NCBI RefSeq assembly: GCF_040954645.1
Contig: NC_092808.1
Location: 119,080,049-119,144,048, forward strand
Direction: 5' to 3'
DNA: 64,000 nucleotides
DNA from: Diabrotica undecimpunctata
Lineage: Eukaryota; Arthropoda; Insecta; Coleoptera; Chrysomelidae
Below, in pieces: positions 55,466 through 64,000 of the stretch. Position numbers and translations under genes: made by a program. The notes beneath the pieces were generated by a model. The model was not told the origin of the DNA and made no database searches. It saw nothing but the letters and a program-made list of their open reading frames with translations. Numbering within the stretch: position 1 is the stretch's first letter; every line of letters begins with the position of its first letter.

Positions 55466-56089
55466 AAAAAAGATTTAAAATAACTGTTTTTGTTTAGTTG
55501 GTTTTATTTTATCTTTTTCTTTGTTTGTTCTATATGACTAATATTAACTAATTGTAGATCATTTTTTGCTTTAAATATTAAGAATTATTTATTTTAACAA
55601 TAAATTGGTAGAAATAAAATAAAATCCGTACGCCTATGAATAAAACCAAAGCATAATATTATTTACTTCTAGAATAGGCGTCGCCATAGCTACAGAACGC
55701 TCTCTCATGGTTACAAAAATTAAAGTACGCTTTTTGGGTTTGAGACACGTGCGGAATGTGATTACGTTTTTTGAGAATTTTCTCTTTAATTTGAACATCC
55801 CTTCACTGTCACTAGATACCTTCCCCCGTAATCAGTCAACCGAATACCTACTTGAAGATATTAATCTGGTTGCAGATTAAGTGGGAAAATATGTGGGCTG
55901 TAACAAAAATAGCGACAGTGAGGCATATATGAGAAGGACGATTTATGTGGAAATTGTTGTATTGCTTGTTGTTATTGTAGAATAACGATCAGTTTTTAAG
56001 TGGCTATAATTATCTTACCTATTTTCCCATTTACAAGCATAATGTACCAGTAATAACTTATATGGAAAGTCATCAATTATCATAGGAAT
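55466..56089. other. No gene recognised
   Basis: Mixed composition; 55670-55830 is slightly GC-richer with no coding frame. Confidence 0.5.
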
Positions 56090-58143
56090 AAAACTCAAAA
56101 TAAAAAAGTAACTTCATGTAATATTTCATCAAACGAGTTTAATAATTACTTTACTTCGGTAGCGGGAAATATATTGAACTCGTTAGATGAGACAGATGAA
56201 AATGATGCCATGAATTTTTTGGAGGGAATATACTCCCCTTGCCACTCGTTGTTTTTAACACCTGTTAGTGATACTGAAGTTAGGAATACATTATACAGCT
56301 TGAAAAACTCAAAATGCACTGATTTTTACTTCTTAAACAAACAATTAGTGATAGAAACTCTGGATATTATTATTGATAAACTGGTCATACTTTATAATCT
56401 TTGCCTTATCGAAGGAATCTTTCCCGATGTATTAAAAGTAACAAAAGTGTTACCGCTACTCAAAAAAGGATCTCCAGAAGAAATTGAAAATTATCGCCCT
56501 ATTTCTATTATTCCCATTCTTGGTAAAATTTTTGAAAGTCTTTTGAATAACCGCTTAATAGAGTACATAGAAAAGTACAAAATACTTCATTGTAATCAAT
56601 ATGGTTTCAGAAAAAAATGCAGCACTACTCAAGCAATTCAGGAAATTGTAAGGGAAGTAGTTGATGGCCTAGAGAGAGGTCACTTCGTGTCTTTAACATT
56701 GTGTGACTTATCTAAGGCTTTTGATTGTGTCTCACACACTTTACTTTTAGACAAAATGCACAAATATGGCATAAGGGGAAATGCACTTAATTTATTTCGA
56801 ACGTATTTAATAAACAGAAAACAGGCCGTTTTTTTTAAATAATAACTACTCCAATTTTCACAATGTTGAACATGGAGTTCCCCAAGGGTCTATATTAGGA
56901 CCTACATTTTTTCTTCTATATCTCAACGATATATTTCATTATACCCACCCCTTAAGGTGTATATGATTTGCAGATGATACAACCGTTATTAGTACCGACC
57001 AGAATCAATATAATGTAAATAACAAAATAGGAAACGATGTGCTCAAAATTAAAAACTGGTTTACACATAATAAACTAAAACTAAACGAGGATAAAAATCA
57101 AAATATAGTTTTCAGTTCAGATCGAAGACACATTTTTGGATATAGCATCAAATTGTTAGGGATTTTTATGGATGACAACTTAGATTGGGGCATCCATATA
57201 GACAACTTAAGTTCTAAACTCGCCAGTACAATATTTGTAATGCGTAACCTGGTTTATTTGGTACCTAAAAGTACCCTTAAAATGTGTTACTTTTCATTGT
57301 TTCATAGTCATATACAATATGGAATAGCTGTTTGGGGCAACTCTGGTCATGCCGACAGAATATTTAAATTACAAAAGAAGGTGGTGAGGATACTTGCTGG
57401 AGCGGATTTAAGGGATCATTGTAAACCATTATTTTTGAACATGGGTATTATGCCTCTACCTTCGCTTTATATGTATGCAACACTGTTGGAAATTCACGAT
57501 AATAAAAATAAGTTTACTATAAACTCCCAATTACACGATCATCTAACAAGATCGAGGGATTTAATTAGGTCACAACGATTCAGACTATCAAAGAGCACAA
57601 AGAATTCAATTGATATTCACTTGTATAACTATCTGCCTAACGAAATAAAAATTCTGTCTCCACCACTGTTTAAAAATAGGATTAGAAAGCATTTTTTAAC
57701 ATATTGTTTTTACTCAAAGACAGAATACCTCAATACACCTTTATAACGTGTACCCAGTTTGGTCAGAATACTGTCGATTTACTATCTACATATCACATTG
57801 TATTATTGCTATTAAAATGTACTAAGTTTTATGTATTAGTTTATTTAGTCATCGATTCGGGAATATTCTTAATTATTTGCACATTTTTGTTACTTCCATA
57901 TTTCAAAGATTTTTTATGTGACAGTTTAGGTTTGTTTTTTTTTTCTTTTTTTGGTTAGAGATTTTTTTATCTTAAATTTTAATTTTAATTCTTCTGCTAA
58001 TACTTACATATGTATATTACTTTAGCCAATATGGTTAAGTTAATTTTAAGTTTACATTATTATATCTTTTATTGTGTTTTTTATACGGACTTCAAACTTT
58101 ATGTAAAGTGGTCAATAAACGTTCTATCTATCTATCTATCTAT
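56090..58143 (+). mobile_element. CR1/jockey-like LINE, 5'-truncated, with (CTAT)n tail
   Basis: RT and C-terminal region are present on the plus strand, followed by a 3' UTR of about 400 bp, a polyadenylation-like aataaa at 58115 and five ctat units at 58124-58143. The 5' side starts inside the region before the RT (VTSCNISSNEFNNYFTSVA at about 56110). Only a few breaks. The clade is judged from the RT pattern and the tail type, not from a tree. Confidence 0.85.
56110..57746 (+). pseudogene. CR1/jockey-like reverse transcriptase, lightly broken
   Basis: 56174-56842 is open: RNTLYSLKNSKCTDFYFLN (usual A--PGPDGI), GIFPDVLKVTKVLPLLKKGS, IENYRPISIIPILGKIFESLL, NQYGFRKKCSTTQAI and motif A LCDLSKAFDCVSH. 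A stop after a T run at 56828-56836 shifts the frame; then NVEHGVPQGSILGPTFFLLYLND (motif B, about 56865) and, after a TGA, FADDTTVIS (motif C, about 56968). 57039-57746 is open again: IKNWFTHNKLKLNEDKNQ, KLLGIFMDDNLDW, VVRILAGADLRDHCKPLF and a normal end at 57746. Catalytic Asp residues are intact; three breaks in total. Confidence 0.87.
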
Positions 58144-58365
58144 AAAAAACTTCTAAACCTCTACCTATTTCTGACCTTTCTTGCTTTATAACCCCTTTTC
58201 ACTGACGACTGTAGGCATTTTTGCATAACTTTTAGTGTCTTGCTTTTTTGTTTTCACATTGTATGTTGGAATTTGTAACGACTTTGGATATCGCAAATTT
58301 TTCAATAATCTGAGCATGGAAATATCACGTTAATAAGTTAACCTTTAAACATTAAACGCTTAAGG
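58144..58365. other. AT-rich spacer
   Basis: Nothing recognised. Confidence 0.4.
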
Positions 58366-58369
58366 GTGG

Positions 58370-58628
58370 GTAAAATATGTCCTTATGCGTATTCCCTTGT
58401 AACATATTTTTACGTGTTAAAAAATTTTTATCGAATGTTAAAAAGGTTTTATCGATATCGGTTCTACTGATATTTTTCAAAATAAAAGTAATAAGAGTGG
58501 GTAAAATATGTCTTTATGCGTATTCCCTTGTAACATATTTTTGCGTGTTAAAAAATTTTTATCGAATGTTAAATCGGTTCTACCGATATCGGTTCTACTG
58601 ATTTTTTTCAAAATAAAAGTAATATCTT
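58370..58628 (+). repeat. Tandem duplication of ~131 bp
   Basis: gtaaaatatgtcyttatgcg starts at 58370 and again at 58501. The two units agree over almost all of their length, including ttgtaacatatttttrcgtg and cgatatcggttctactgat, with a few substitutions. Non-coding. Confidence 0.9.
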
Positions 58629-58639
58629 AGTTAAGAGTT

Positions 58640-59007
58640 AAATATATGCAGAGGAAGAACAAACGACGCTAGAACCGGAAACACTAGAAAGTACCACAAA
58701 TGAAGAACCTAATATAATTGTACAGGAAGTTCGGAAAATACTTAAAAACCTGAGGAACAGAAATGCAGTAGGTAAAGACGGGATACCAAACGAGTTACTG
58801 AAATATTGTCGAGCAGCAATGACAGAACAATTAACAAAATTAATTAATAAAATTATAAAACACAATAAAATACCGGAAGAATGGAGAACCAGCGAACCAA
58901 TTGTAATACTCAAAAAAGAAGATAAAAAACAGCCAGAAAACTATAAAGGTACAAACTTGTTAAATAAAACGCTAAAACTTACAACTAAAATGTTACAAGT
59001 GCTAATA
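58640..59007 (+). pseudogene. RTE-like reverse transcriptase, first part, before the mariner insertion
   Basis: Plus strand: VQEVRKILKNLRNRNAVGKDGIPNELLKY (usual NGKAPGPDGI), MTEQLTKLINKIIKHNKIPEEWRTS, ENYKGTNLLNKTLKLTTKMLQVLI. At 59006-59007 (TA) the mariner begins. Removing it and one TA restores the frame QVL-INHRISLADKKQGFRS, so the two halves were one gene. Confidence 0.88.
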
Positions 59008-59035
59008 ACGGGTGTTTTTTTTAGAGGTATAGAAC
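59008..59035 (+). repeat. Left terminal inverted repeat of the mariner
   Basis: acgggtgttttttttagagg and seven more matching bases; differs from the right end by one T. Confidence 0.93.
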
Positions 59036-59112
59036 TTTAAAGTGGAATAAAACAAAGATTATTTTTTTTATGAACAGGAAATTAACTTTATTTGAAAGAT
59101 AATTTTTTGACA

Positions 59113-60194
59113 TTATATTTTAAATATGATTTCTGGCATATGACCACCAAGGCTGGCTCTGACGTAGTCTAATCTGGAGGTCCAATTTTCGACGATTTTT
59201 TCCACTATTTGTGGCCGTATATCGGCAATAACGCGGCGAATGTTGTCCTCCAGTTCGTCAATCGTTTCAGGCTTATTGGCATAGACTAGCGACTTCACAT
59301 AACCCCACAGAAAATAGTCTAACGGTGTTAAATCGACCTTGGAGGCCAATTCACGGGTCCTAAACGCGAGATTATGCGGTTACCAAACGTTTCCCTCAAT
59401 AAATCCATTGTGGCACGAGCTGTGTGACATGTTGCGCCGTCTTGCTGAAACCAGAGCTCCTGCACATTATGGTTGTTCAATTCAGGAATAAAAAAGTCAG
59501 TAATTATGGCTCTATAGCGGTCACCATTGACTGTAACGTTCTGGCCAGCATTGTTTTTGAAGAAGTACGGACCAATGATTCCACCAGCCCACAAATCACA
59601 CCAAACAGTCAATTTTTCTGGATATAGTGGTTTCTCAACATACACTTGAGGATTATCTTCACTCCAAATACGGCAGTTTTGTTTGTTGACGTAGCCATTT
59701 AACCAAAAGTGAGCTTCGTCGCTAAACAAAATTCGCTTATGAAAGTCGGGATCAACGGCAATTTTGTTTTGGGCCCATTCACCGAATCTACGCCTTGCTA
59801 GGTGATCGTGTGGCTTCAATTCCTGCACGAGTTGAATTTTGTAAGCACGCAAACCAAGATCTTTTCGCAAAATCTTCCATAAAGTGGATGGACACATATC
59901 CAACTGCTGTGCACGATGGCGTATAGACTGATTCGGGTCTTCCTCTATACTACGCTCAACAGCAGCTACAACAGCTTCTGTACGCACTGTACGACGTCTC
60001 TGTGGATGCGTATTATTATTAAGAGTGAACGTGGTGCGAAAACGTTCCACAGTTGATCGAATTAATTGCTCTGATGGACGATTATGTATACCATAAAATG
60101 GACGTAGTGCGCGATACGTATTCCGAACAGAACTATGATTTTCAAAATAAATTTGCACAATTTGAAAGCGTTGTTCAGGCGTCAGTCTATTCAT
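59113..60194 (-). pseudogene. Mariner-type transposase with a single frameshift
   Basis: The ATG at 60194 opens MNRLTPEQRFQIVQIYFEN; the frame runs 288 codons to 59328 and resumes in another frame to 59113 (about 360 residues in total, a normal length). Two HTH parts (RSTVERFRTTF, IRHRAQQLDMCPSTLWKIL) precede the catalytic core: FSDEAHFWLNG (first Asp), TVWCDLWAGGIIGPYFF, FQQDGATCHTA (second Asp), NWPPRS then, after the shift, DLTPLDYFLWG (third Asp). With the S-x-D joint restored, the spacing between the last two Asp is 41. At the break (about 59333) ccaaggtcgatttaac lacks about 4 nt. The tail GYVKSLVYANKPETIDELE is normal. Confidence 0.92.
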
Positions 60195-60278
60195 ATTGAA
60201 ATGTCAAACTAAAGTAAATAATAATCACCTGACAGCTGTCAAAATGGCCGCCCCTTAAAAACGTGTTGCCAACTTCTA

Positions 60279-60305
60279 TTTCTATACCTCTAAAAAAACA
60301 CCCGT
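60279..60305 (-). repeat. Right terminal inverted repeat of the mariner
   Basis: Inverse of the left end, finishing aaaaaaacacccgt. Confidence 0.93.
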
Positions 60306-61285
60306 TAAATCATAGGATAAGTTTAGCAGATAAAAAACAGGGTTTTCGTAGTGTAAGATCGTGTATAGATGCAATATGAGTTATAAAGCAAATTACTGAG
60401 ACATTACTAGAGTATAAGAGACCAGCATTTCTGTGTCTGATTGATCTAAAGAAAGCGTATGACAGAGTAAGACTCAAAGATGTAATCCATTTCCTGTATA
60501 ATACAGGAGTTTCCCTAAATATTATAAAAACTATCGAAAACAACTACCAAAACAACAAAATAGAAGTCAGAATAGATAGACAACTTACAGAACCTATAGA
60601 AATAGAAAGCGGAATAAGACAAGAAGAGCCCCATGCTCTTCAATTTGATCCTGGATGAAATCATCGAAACCATTATCAAAGAAATAGGATACAAATTGGG
60701 CACAGACTGGTAAAGACTGGTCCACAGATTTAACATAAAAGCAAAAGAATTTAATGTGACAATTTCATCTCAGAAAACTAAAACAATAGTAGTTAGCAAA
60801 GAACCAACCAGATGTAAAATAAAAATTGATGGCATAAGTATTAAACAAGTAATGGAAATAAAATACCTGGAAATTGCACTGCCTAGCTATGGAGACCTAG
60901 ACAAAGAAGTGAAAGATCAAGTACAAAAAGCAAATAGACTGGTAAGATGCCTTAATAACACTGTATGGCGAAACGAACACATTAATACTGAGATGAAGTC
61001 AAGAACTTAGAAAGCCAGTGTAAGACCAATAATGACATATGCCTTAGAAACAAGACCCGACACAGCCTTAACGCAAAGGCTACTGGAAACGGCAGAGATA
61101 AGAGATAACATACAGTGTATAAATGAATGGACACGTGTCATTAAAATAGCAAGAGATAAGTCACCAATCGGCAGAATAAGTATCAGACGGCAGCGCAAAA
61201 GATGGAGTGACAACCTTCCATAAAGGTATTAATCCGCCAATGAACAAGCAGAATTGCTTATAAACAGAAAGAAGAAGAAGAAGAG
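60306..61285 (+). pseudogene. RTE-like reverse transcriptase, second part, and (GAA)n end
   Basis: Continues RISLADKKQGFRSVRSCIDAI, then CLIDLKKAYDRVRLKDVIHFL (motif A about 60440), IESGIRQEEPHAL (motif B, decayed). Motif C is missing: a deletion near 60700-60715 joins to IKAKEFNVTISSQKTKTIVVSKEPT (60756 on), YLEIALPSYGDLDKEVKDQV and the tail INEWTRVIKIARDKSPIGR, RKRWSDNLP-stop (61222). The 3' end is agaaagaagaagaagaag at 61266-61283. Several stops. Confidence 0.85.
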
Positions 61286-61309
61286 TTTCATGTGGGTGGG
61301 CAGATAATG

Positions 61310-62075
61310 TCCACTCTTAGTAAAACTTATTAGTAATTGTCAGAACGCGAGTTGGAATTAGAAATAGAGGAGATCCAGAATAGTGCTAGTGATTCAGTGA
61401 TTGAGTATGACTATTATGATTCCGATGTAAGCTAAACAGTAGATTGTATTTTACCAGATCACCACAACGAAGATCTTAAAATTGATGATTCTAAGAATGA
61501 CAACTCCTCTGCATCAGTATGTGAGTAAAACCGGTAAAGCATACTTGGCTCACCCTCCAAGAAATAGAAGACAATCAAGGCAGAACATCTTTTTAAAAGA
61601 AGATCTTCGTAAAGTTATTGTTACCTTTATTACAGAGTCACTTTAAAAATTTTTTCACGATAACATAATCTATGTAATTATCAGTAATATGAAGAAAATC
61701 GACAAATCTGAAGTACTGGCTTTTACCAGTATATTAATTTTGATGGGTGTAATTGCAGATACTAAGCTGAATTGCCATTTATTTGTTGTCAAAAGCATTT
61801 GGCCGGGCTATCTACGTTGGTACCATGAGCAAAAATAGATTTTTAGATTTGTTAAAAGTTTTACACTTTGATGATATAGAGACAAGGGAAGAATGGCGAA
61901 AGCAAGGTAAATTATTTGCACCACTTAGAAATATCTTTGAATTATTAAACGAAATATTCCTAAGATACTTTACTCTAGGAGTGAATGTCGTTATTGATGA
62001 GATGCTGTCCCTTCGCATAATAAATAACGCAACGTCTTCTGTTAGCTCGGCCAACATCTTCCAGTATATGTGAGG
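61310..62075 (+). pseudogene. piggyBac-like transposase, N-terminal part only (plus strand)
   Basis: Plus strand: LSERELELEIEEIQNSASDS and EYDYYDSDVS (acidic N-terminus, about 61332-61432), traces of the middle, then SEVLAFTSILILMGVIAD (about 61710) and 61783-62073 SIWPGYLRWYHEQK / TMSKNRFLDLLKVLHFDDIETREEWR, FAPLRNIFELLNEIFLRYFTLGVNVVIDEML (first catalytic Asp in VIDEM). The segment after IDEM is damaged, and everything beyond 62075 is missing. There it meets the end of the opposite-strand piggyBac element. Confidence 0.8.
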
Positions 62076-62089
62076 CTTCCTCGGACTCT

Positions 62090-63745
62090 TCAATATTTGG
62101 CGTAAAATTCTTCACCTTCTCGCAATGGTCCCTTTACAACTTCCTCTAAAAATTTAGTCATTGACATATTGACATTGGCTATTTCTTGATGAGCAATATA
62201 AACATTTACAAGACACGTTCCTGTTAGGAGTTCCAACGCCAGCTTTCTGTACCATTTTAAGCTTCGCCTTAAGGAAGTATTATAGGCTTTCACTTAATCG
62301 GATAGATCAATGAATGCCTTATATTTATTATAATCTATAACTTCTATAACTATTTTGGCTTCAAAATGTTTTGTCCTCTTTTCTTTACTCAAACCATCTC
62401 AGCCGTACTTAGACACAGAACATCGCGTTTATTGCACCATTTTTGTACCACAATTCATTCTTTATATTCAGCCGTAACTGTTTCGTCCTTCTTAAGTTTT
62501 TTTTGAATAACATCTTTTGGGTTGAATTTTCGGTTTACACGTAATGTTCCTACAAGATGGATATTTCGCTTTAATAATTCAGTTGCTAACATGCAAGAGG
62601 TATACCAATTATACGTGTAAAGTGTGCGTCCTTTATCTAAGAGGTTGTCCATTAGATCCATGACAATTTTGGATGAAACCGACATTAGCTCGTTTTTGGA
62701 TTTACCACAATATATACTAAAGTTATAGGTATAACCCTTTTCAAGGGATAACTTGATAAACTTAATGCCAAACTTATGGCGTTTGTTTTTAATATACTGT
62801 AAAAGCTTTAGCCGTCCTTTAAACGGAACTAACGTTTCATCGATACATATATTTTCTGAAGGTACAATCGAGCTCTGAAATGTAATTCTCAATTTTTCTA
62901 ATAGGGGCGTCAGTTTTTGCAACCTGTCAATTGCATTATTGCTGAAATGGAGTATCTTGAGTAAAAGTTGAAACCTGTTGCGATGCATAACTTTGCAGAT
63001 AAATAATTACTATATATTTTGTCTCGAGACCAATAGCTCCTCACGTCAGGAAATGGATATAGACCCATCCAAAGAATAATTCCGAATAGTATTTCTATTT
63101 CATCTGAGTTTGTTTATTTCCAGGATTTTACGCGAGAATCAGGATAATCGTTTTTCTCGACGCACTGGTCGGCATAGTGATTATTTTCAGTCGCCTAAAA
63201 GTAGAAAAATAATTAAAAAATACAAAAAAATTATTTTTGCTTATTACCATTAAGTTTATGGTATCCTCATTTACAAACAATTTGTAAAAATCGTATGGAG
63301 TTTTATTGTACATAGGTTCATACAATTCCGCTCGAAATACAGTACTATTTTCGTTGGCCATAAAATCAAATTTCTTCAGGTAATTGCCACTGCCTGGCTT
63401 CCAGACATATGTAGCATTAGTAACTTGTTGGTCCTCTTCTTCGTCACTTGATGAGAAAACCTGCATTTGTTGAATAACAGCTTGAATGGTATCTGCTATA
63501 TTGTGTTGTGGTTTATTAACTGGTTGGATAATTTCACTAGGTGTCGATGCACCTAAGTTTAAATTTTCTTCTTCTTGCATGGCTGATATTCTGATGAATC
63601 AGAGTCAGACTCGTTCTCTGATTCGGGCTCAAATTCATCTGATGTTCCGTCGGGTTCAAAATCGTTCACATCCTCTTCGTTGGAAAAACATTCTTGCAAT
63701 AACTTTTCTAAACGTTGCTGTTCTTTCTCAAAACCATGTCACCAT
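62090..63745 (-). pseudogene. piggyBac-like transposase with one probable intron, several breaks
   Basis: Acidic N-terminus EKEQQRLEKLLQECFSNEEDVNDFE (63745-63600), a frameshift, then 63580-63248: FSSSDEEEDQQ and NKTPYDFYKLFVNEDTINLM. After a 53 bp intron-like segment the frame continues ATENNHYADQCVEK to a TAA at 63114-63116, then TNSDEIEILFGIILWMGLYPFPDVRSYW. After a shift 62988-62455 is open: MHRNRFQLLLKILHFS, NICIDETLVPFKGRL (first Asp), FGIKFIKL, GRTLYTYNWYTSCMLATELL (usual DN-YTS; the Asp reads Tyr), HLVGTLRVNRK. Last piece FIDLSD (third Asp region, then a TAA) and LKWYRKLALELL. Inactive. Confidence 0.82.
63195..63247 (-). other. Probable spliceosomal intron, 53 bp, in the piggyBac-like gene
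   Basis: On the minus strand the segment begins gtaata and ends ctacttttag, with a T-rich tract before the AG. Splicing joins ATG (63248-63250) to GCG ACT GAA in phase 0, giving NLM-ATENN. This matches the family pattern (INLIATETNRY-like), while reading through destroys it. Confidence 0.7.
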
Positions 63746-63907
63746 TTTTGTTTTTGTTTTTTTGTTAAATTGCAGGTTTTTTATTTTTTTCAATTTTTAA
63801 TAGCACAAAAAGTTATTTATGGTTATTTTCATTTAAAAATTGAAAAAAAAAAAATTTGGCCCCACGGACAGATTTTTTTTTGTCCATAGTGGCACTCAAT
63901 GTGTTAA

Positions 63908-64000
63908 AAACAGCACAGACGAAAATACTAAAAAAAAATGATGTTAAAACACTATAGGGTAGAGCTAAAAGTACAGATATACGACATATATGCAAGGTGG
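63908..64000. other. Right edge, nothing recognised
   Basis: Flank beyond the TTAA of the piggyBac-like element. Confidence 0.4.

Larger units (their letters stand above)
59008..60305 (-). mobile_element. Mariner-type transposon (DD41D class), nearly intact, inserted in an RTE-like LINE
   Basis: Flanked by TA (59006-59007 and 60306-60307). Ends are inverted repeats of about 27 bp: left acgggtg + T8 + agaggtatagaa, right the inverse with T7. Length 1298 bp, usual for a mariner. One transposase gene on the minus strand is complete except for one frameshift. Confidence 0.95.
62085..63907 (-). mobile_element. piggyBac-like transposon (minus strand), decayed, TTAA at its 5' end
   Basis: The minus strand carries a piggyBac-type transposase in order from about 63745 to 62090. 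Beyond its start, the sequence reads TTAA at 63904-63907 followed (minus strand) by cacattgagtgccactatgg, a plausible 5' terminus with TTAA target. The 3' terminus is not identifiable; the element stops against the opposite piggyBac fragment at about 62080. Confidence 0.75.

Noticed and set aside
1..64000. CRISPR arrays, prokaryotic operons, retroviral LTR pairs
   Set aside because: No regularly spaced short repeats, no gag-pol with protease and integrase and no long direct terminal repeats were seen.

Overview
The window is AT-rich, intron-poor eukaryotic DNA made almost entirely of transposable elements in every stage of decay. The mix of RTE-like, R1-like, I-like and CR1/jockey-like LINEs, a Penelope-like fragment, Tc1/mariner, piggyBac, Tigger/jerky and hAT-type DNA elements points to an insect with a large repeat-rich genome. 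A beetle is plausible, but that is a guess from general knowledge. No complete host gene was found. The only candidate host coding piece is a short exon-like frame at 11531-11827 (minus) with one membrane segment.

Layout. 1-2192: RTE-like LINE (minus), with a reverse transcriptase frame still open at the left edge. 2195-4870: an older RTE remnant broken up by an R1-like LINE. 6945-8170: RTE and piggyBac fragments. 9214-11236: DD41D mariner with about 235 bp terminal repeats. 13085-16222: RTE on the plus strand. 16769-21640: RNase H and RTE pieces. 23745-27440: two minus-strand RTE copies around a PIN-like fragment. 27800-28200: Penelope 3' end. 28978-30576: Tc1 element. 31480-35540: decayed piggyBac, split by a 2130 bp hAT-type non-autonomous element that itself holds a tRNA-derived sequence. 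36756-43848: a pair of ~500 bp inverted arms, with a full-length I-like LINE (37355-42957) inserted between them. 43864-48040: RTE, two Tigger/jerky remnants and a repeat cluster. 48240-49705 and 52070-55465: plus-strand RTE copies, the second with its 3' end tandemly repeated. 56090-58143: CR1/jockey-like LINE. 58640-61285: RTE split by a nearly intact mariner. 61310-63907: two piggyBac remnants facing each other, one with a probable 53 bp intron.

How the pieces relate. Three nestings can be read at base level: hAT into piggyBac (8 bp target duplication), mariner into RTE (TA duplication) and I-like LINE into an inverted-repeat element (13 bp duplication). In the first two, removing the insertion restores the host element's reading frame. 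The I-like LINE has both ORFs open, a terminal repeat pair and a 32-nt poly(A), so it is the youngest and most likely functional element. Its ORF2 has no AUG ahead of the endonuclease and overlaps ORF1 in the -1 frame. I see no CRISPR, no operon and nothing prokaryotic.
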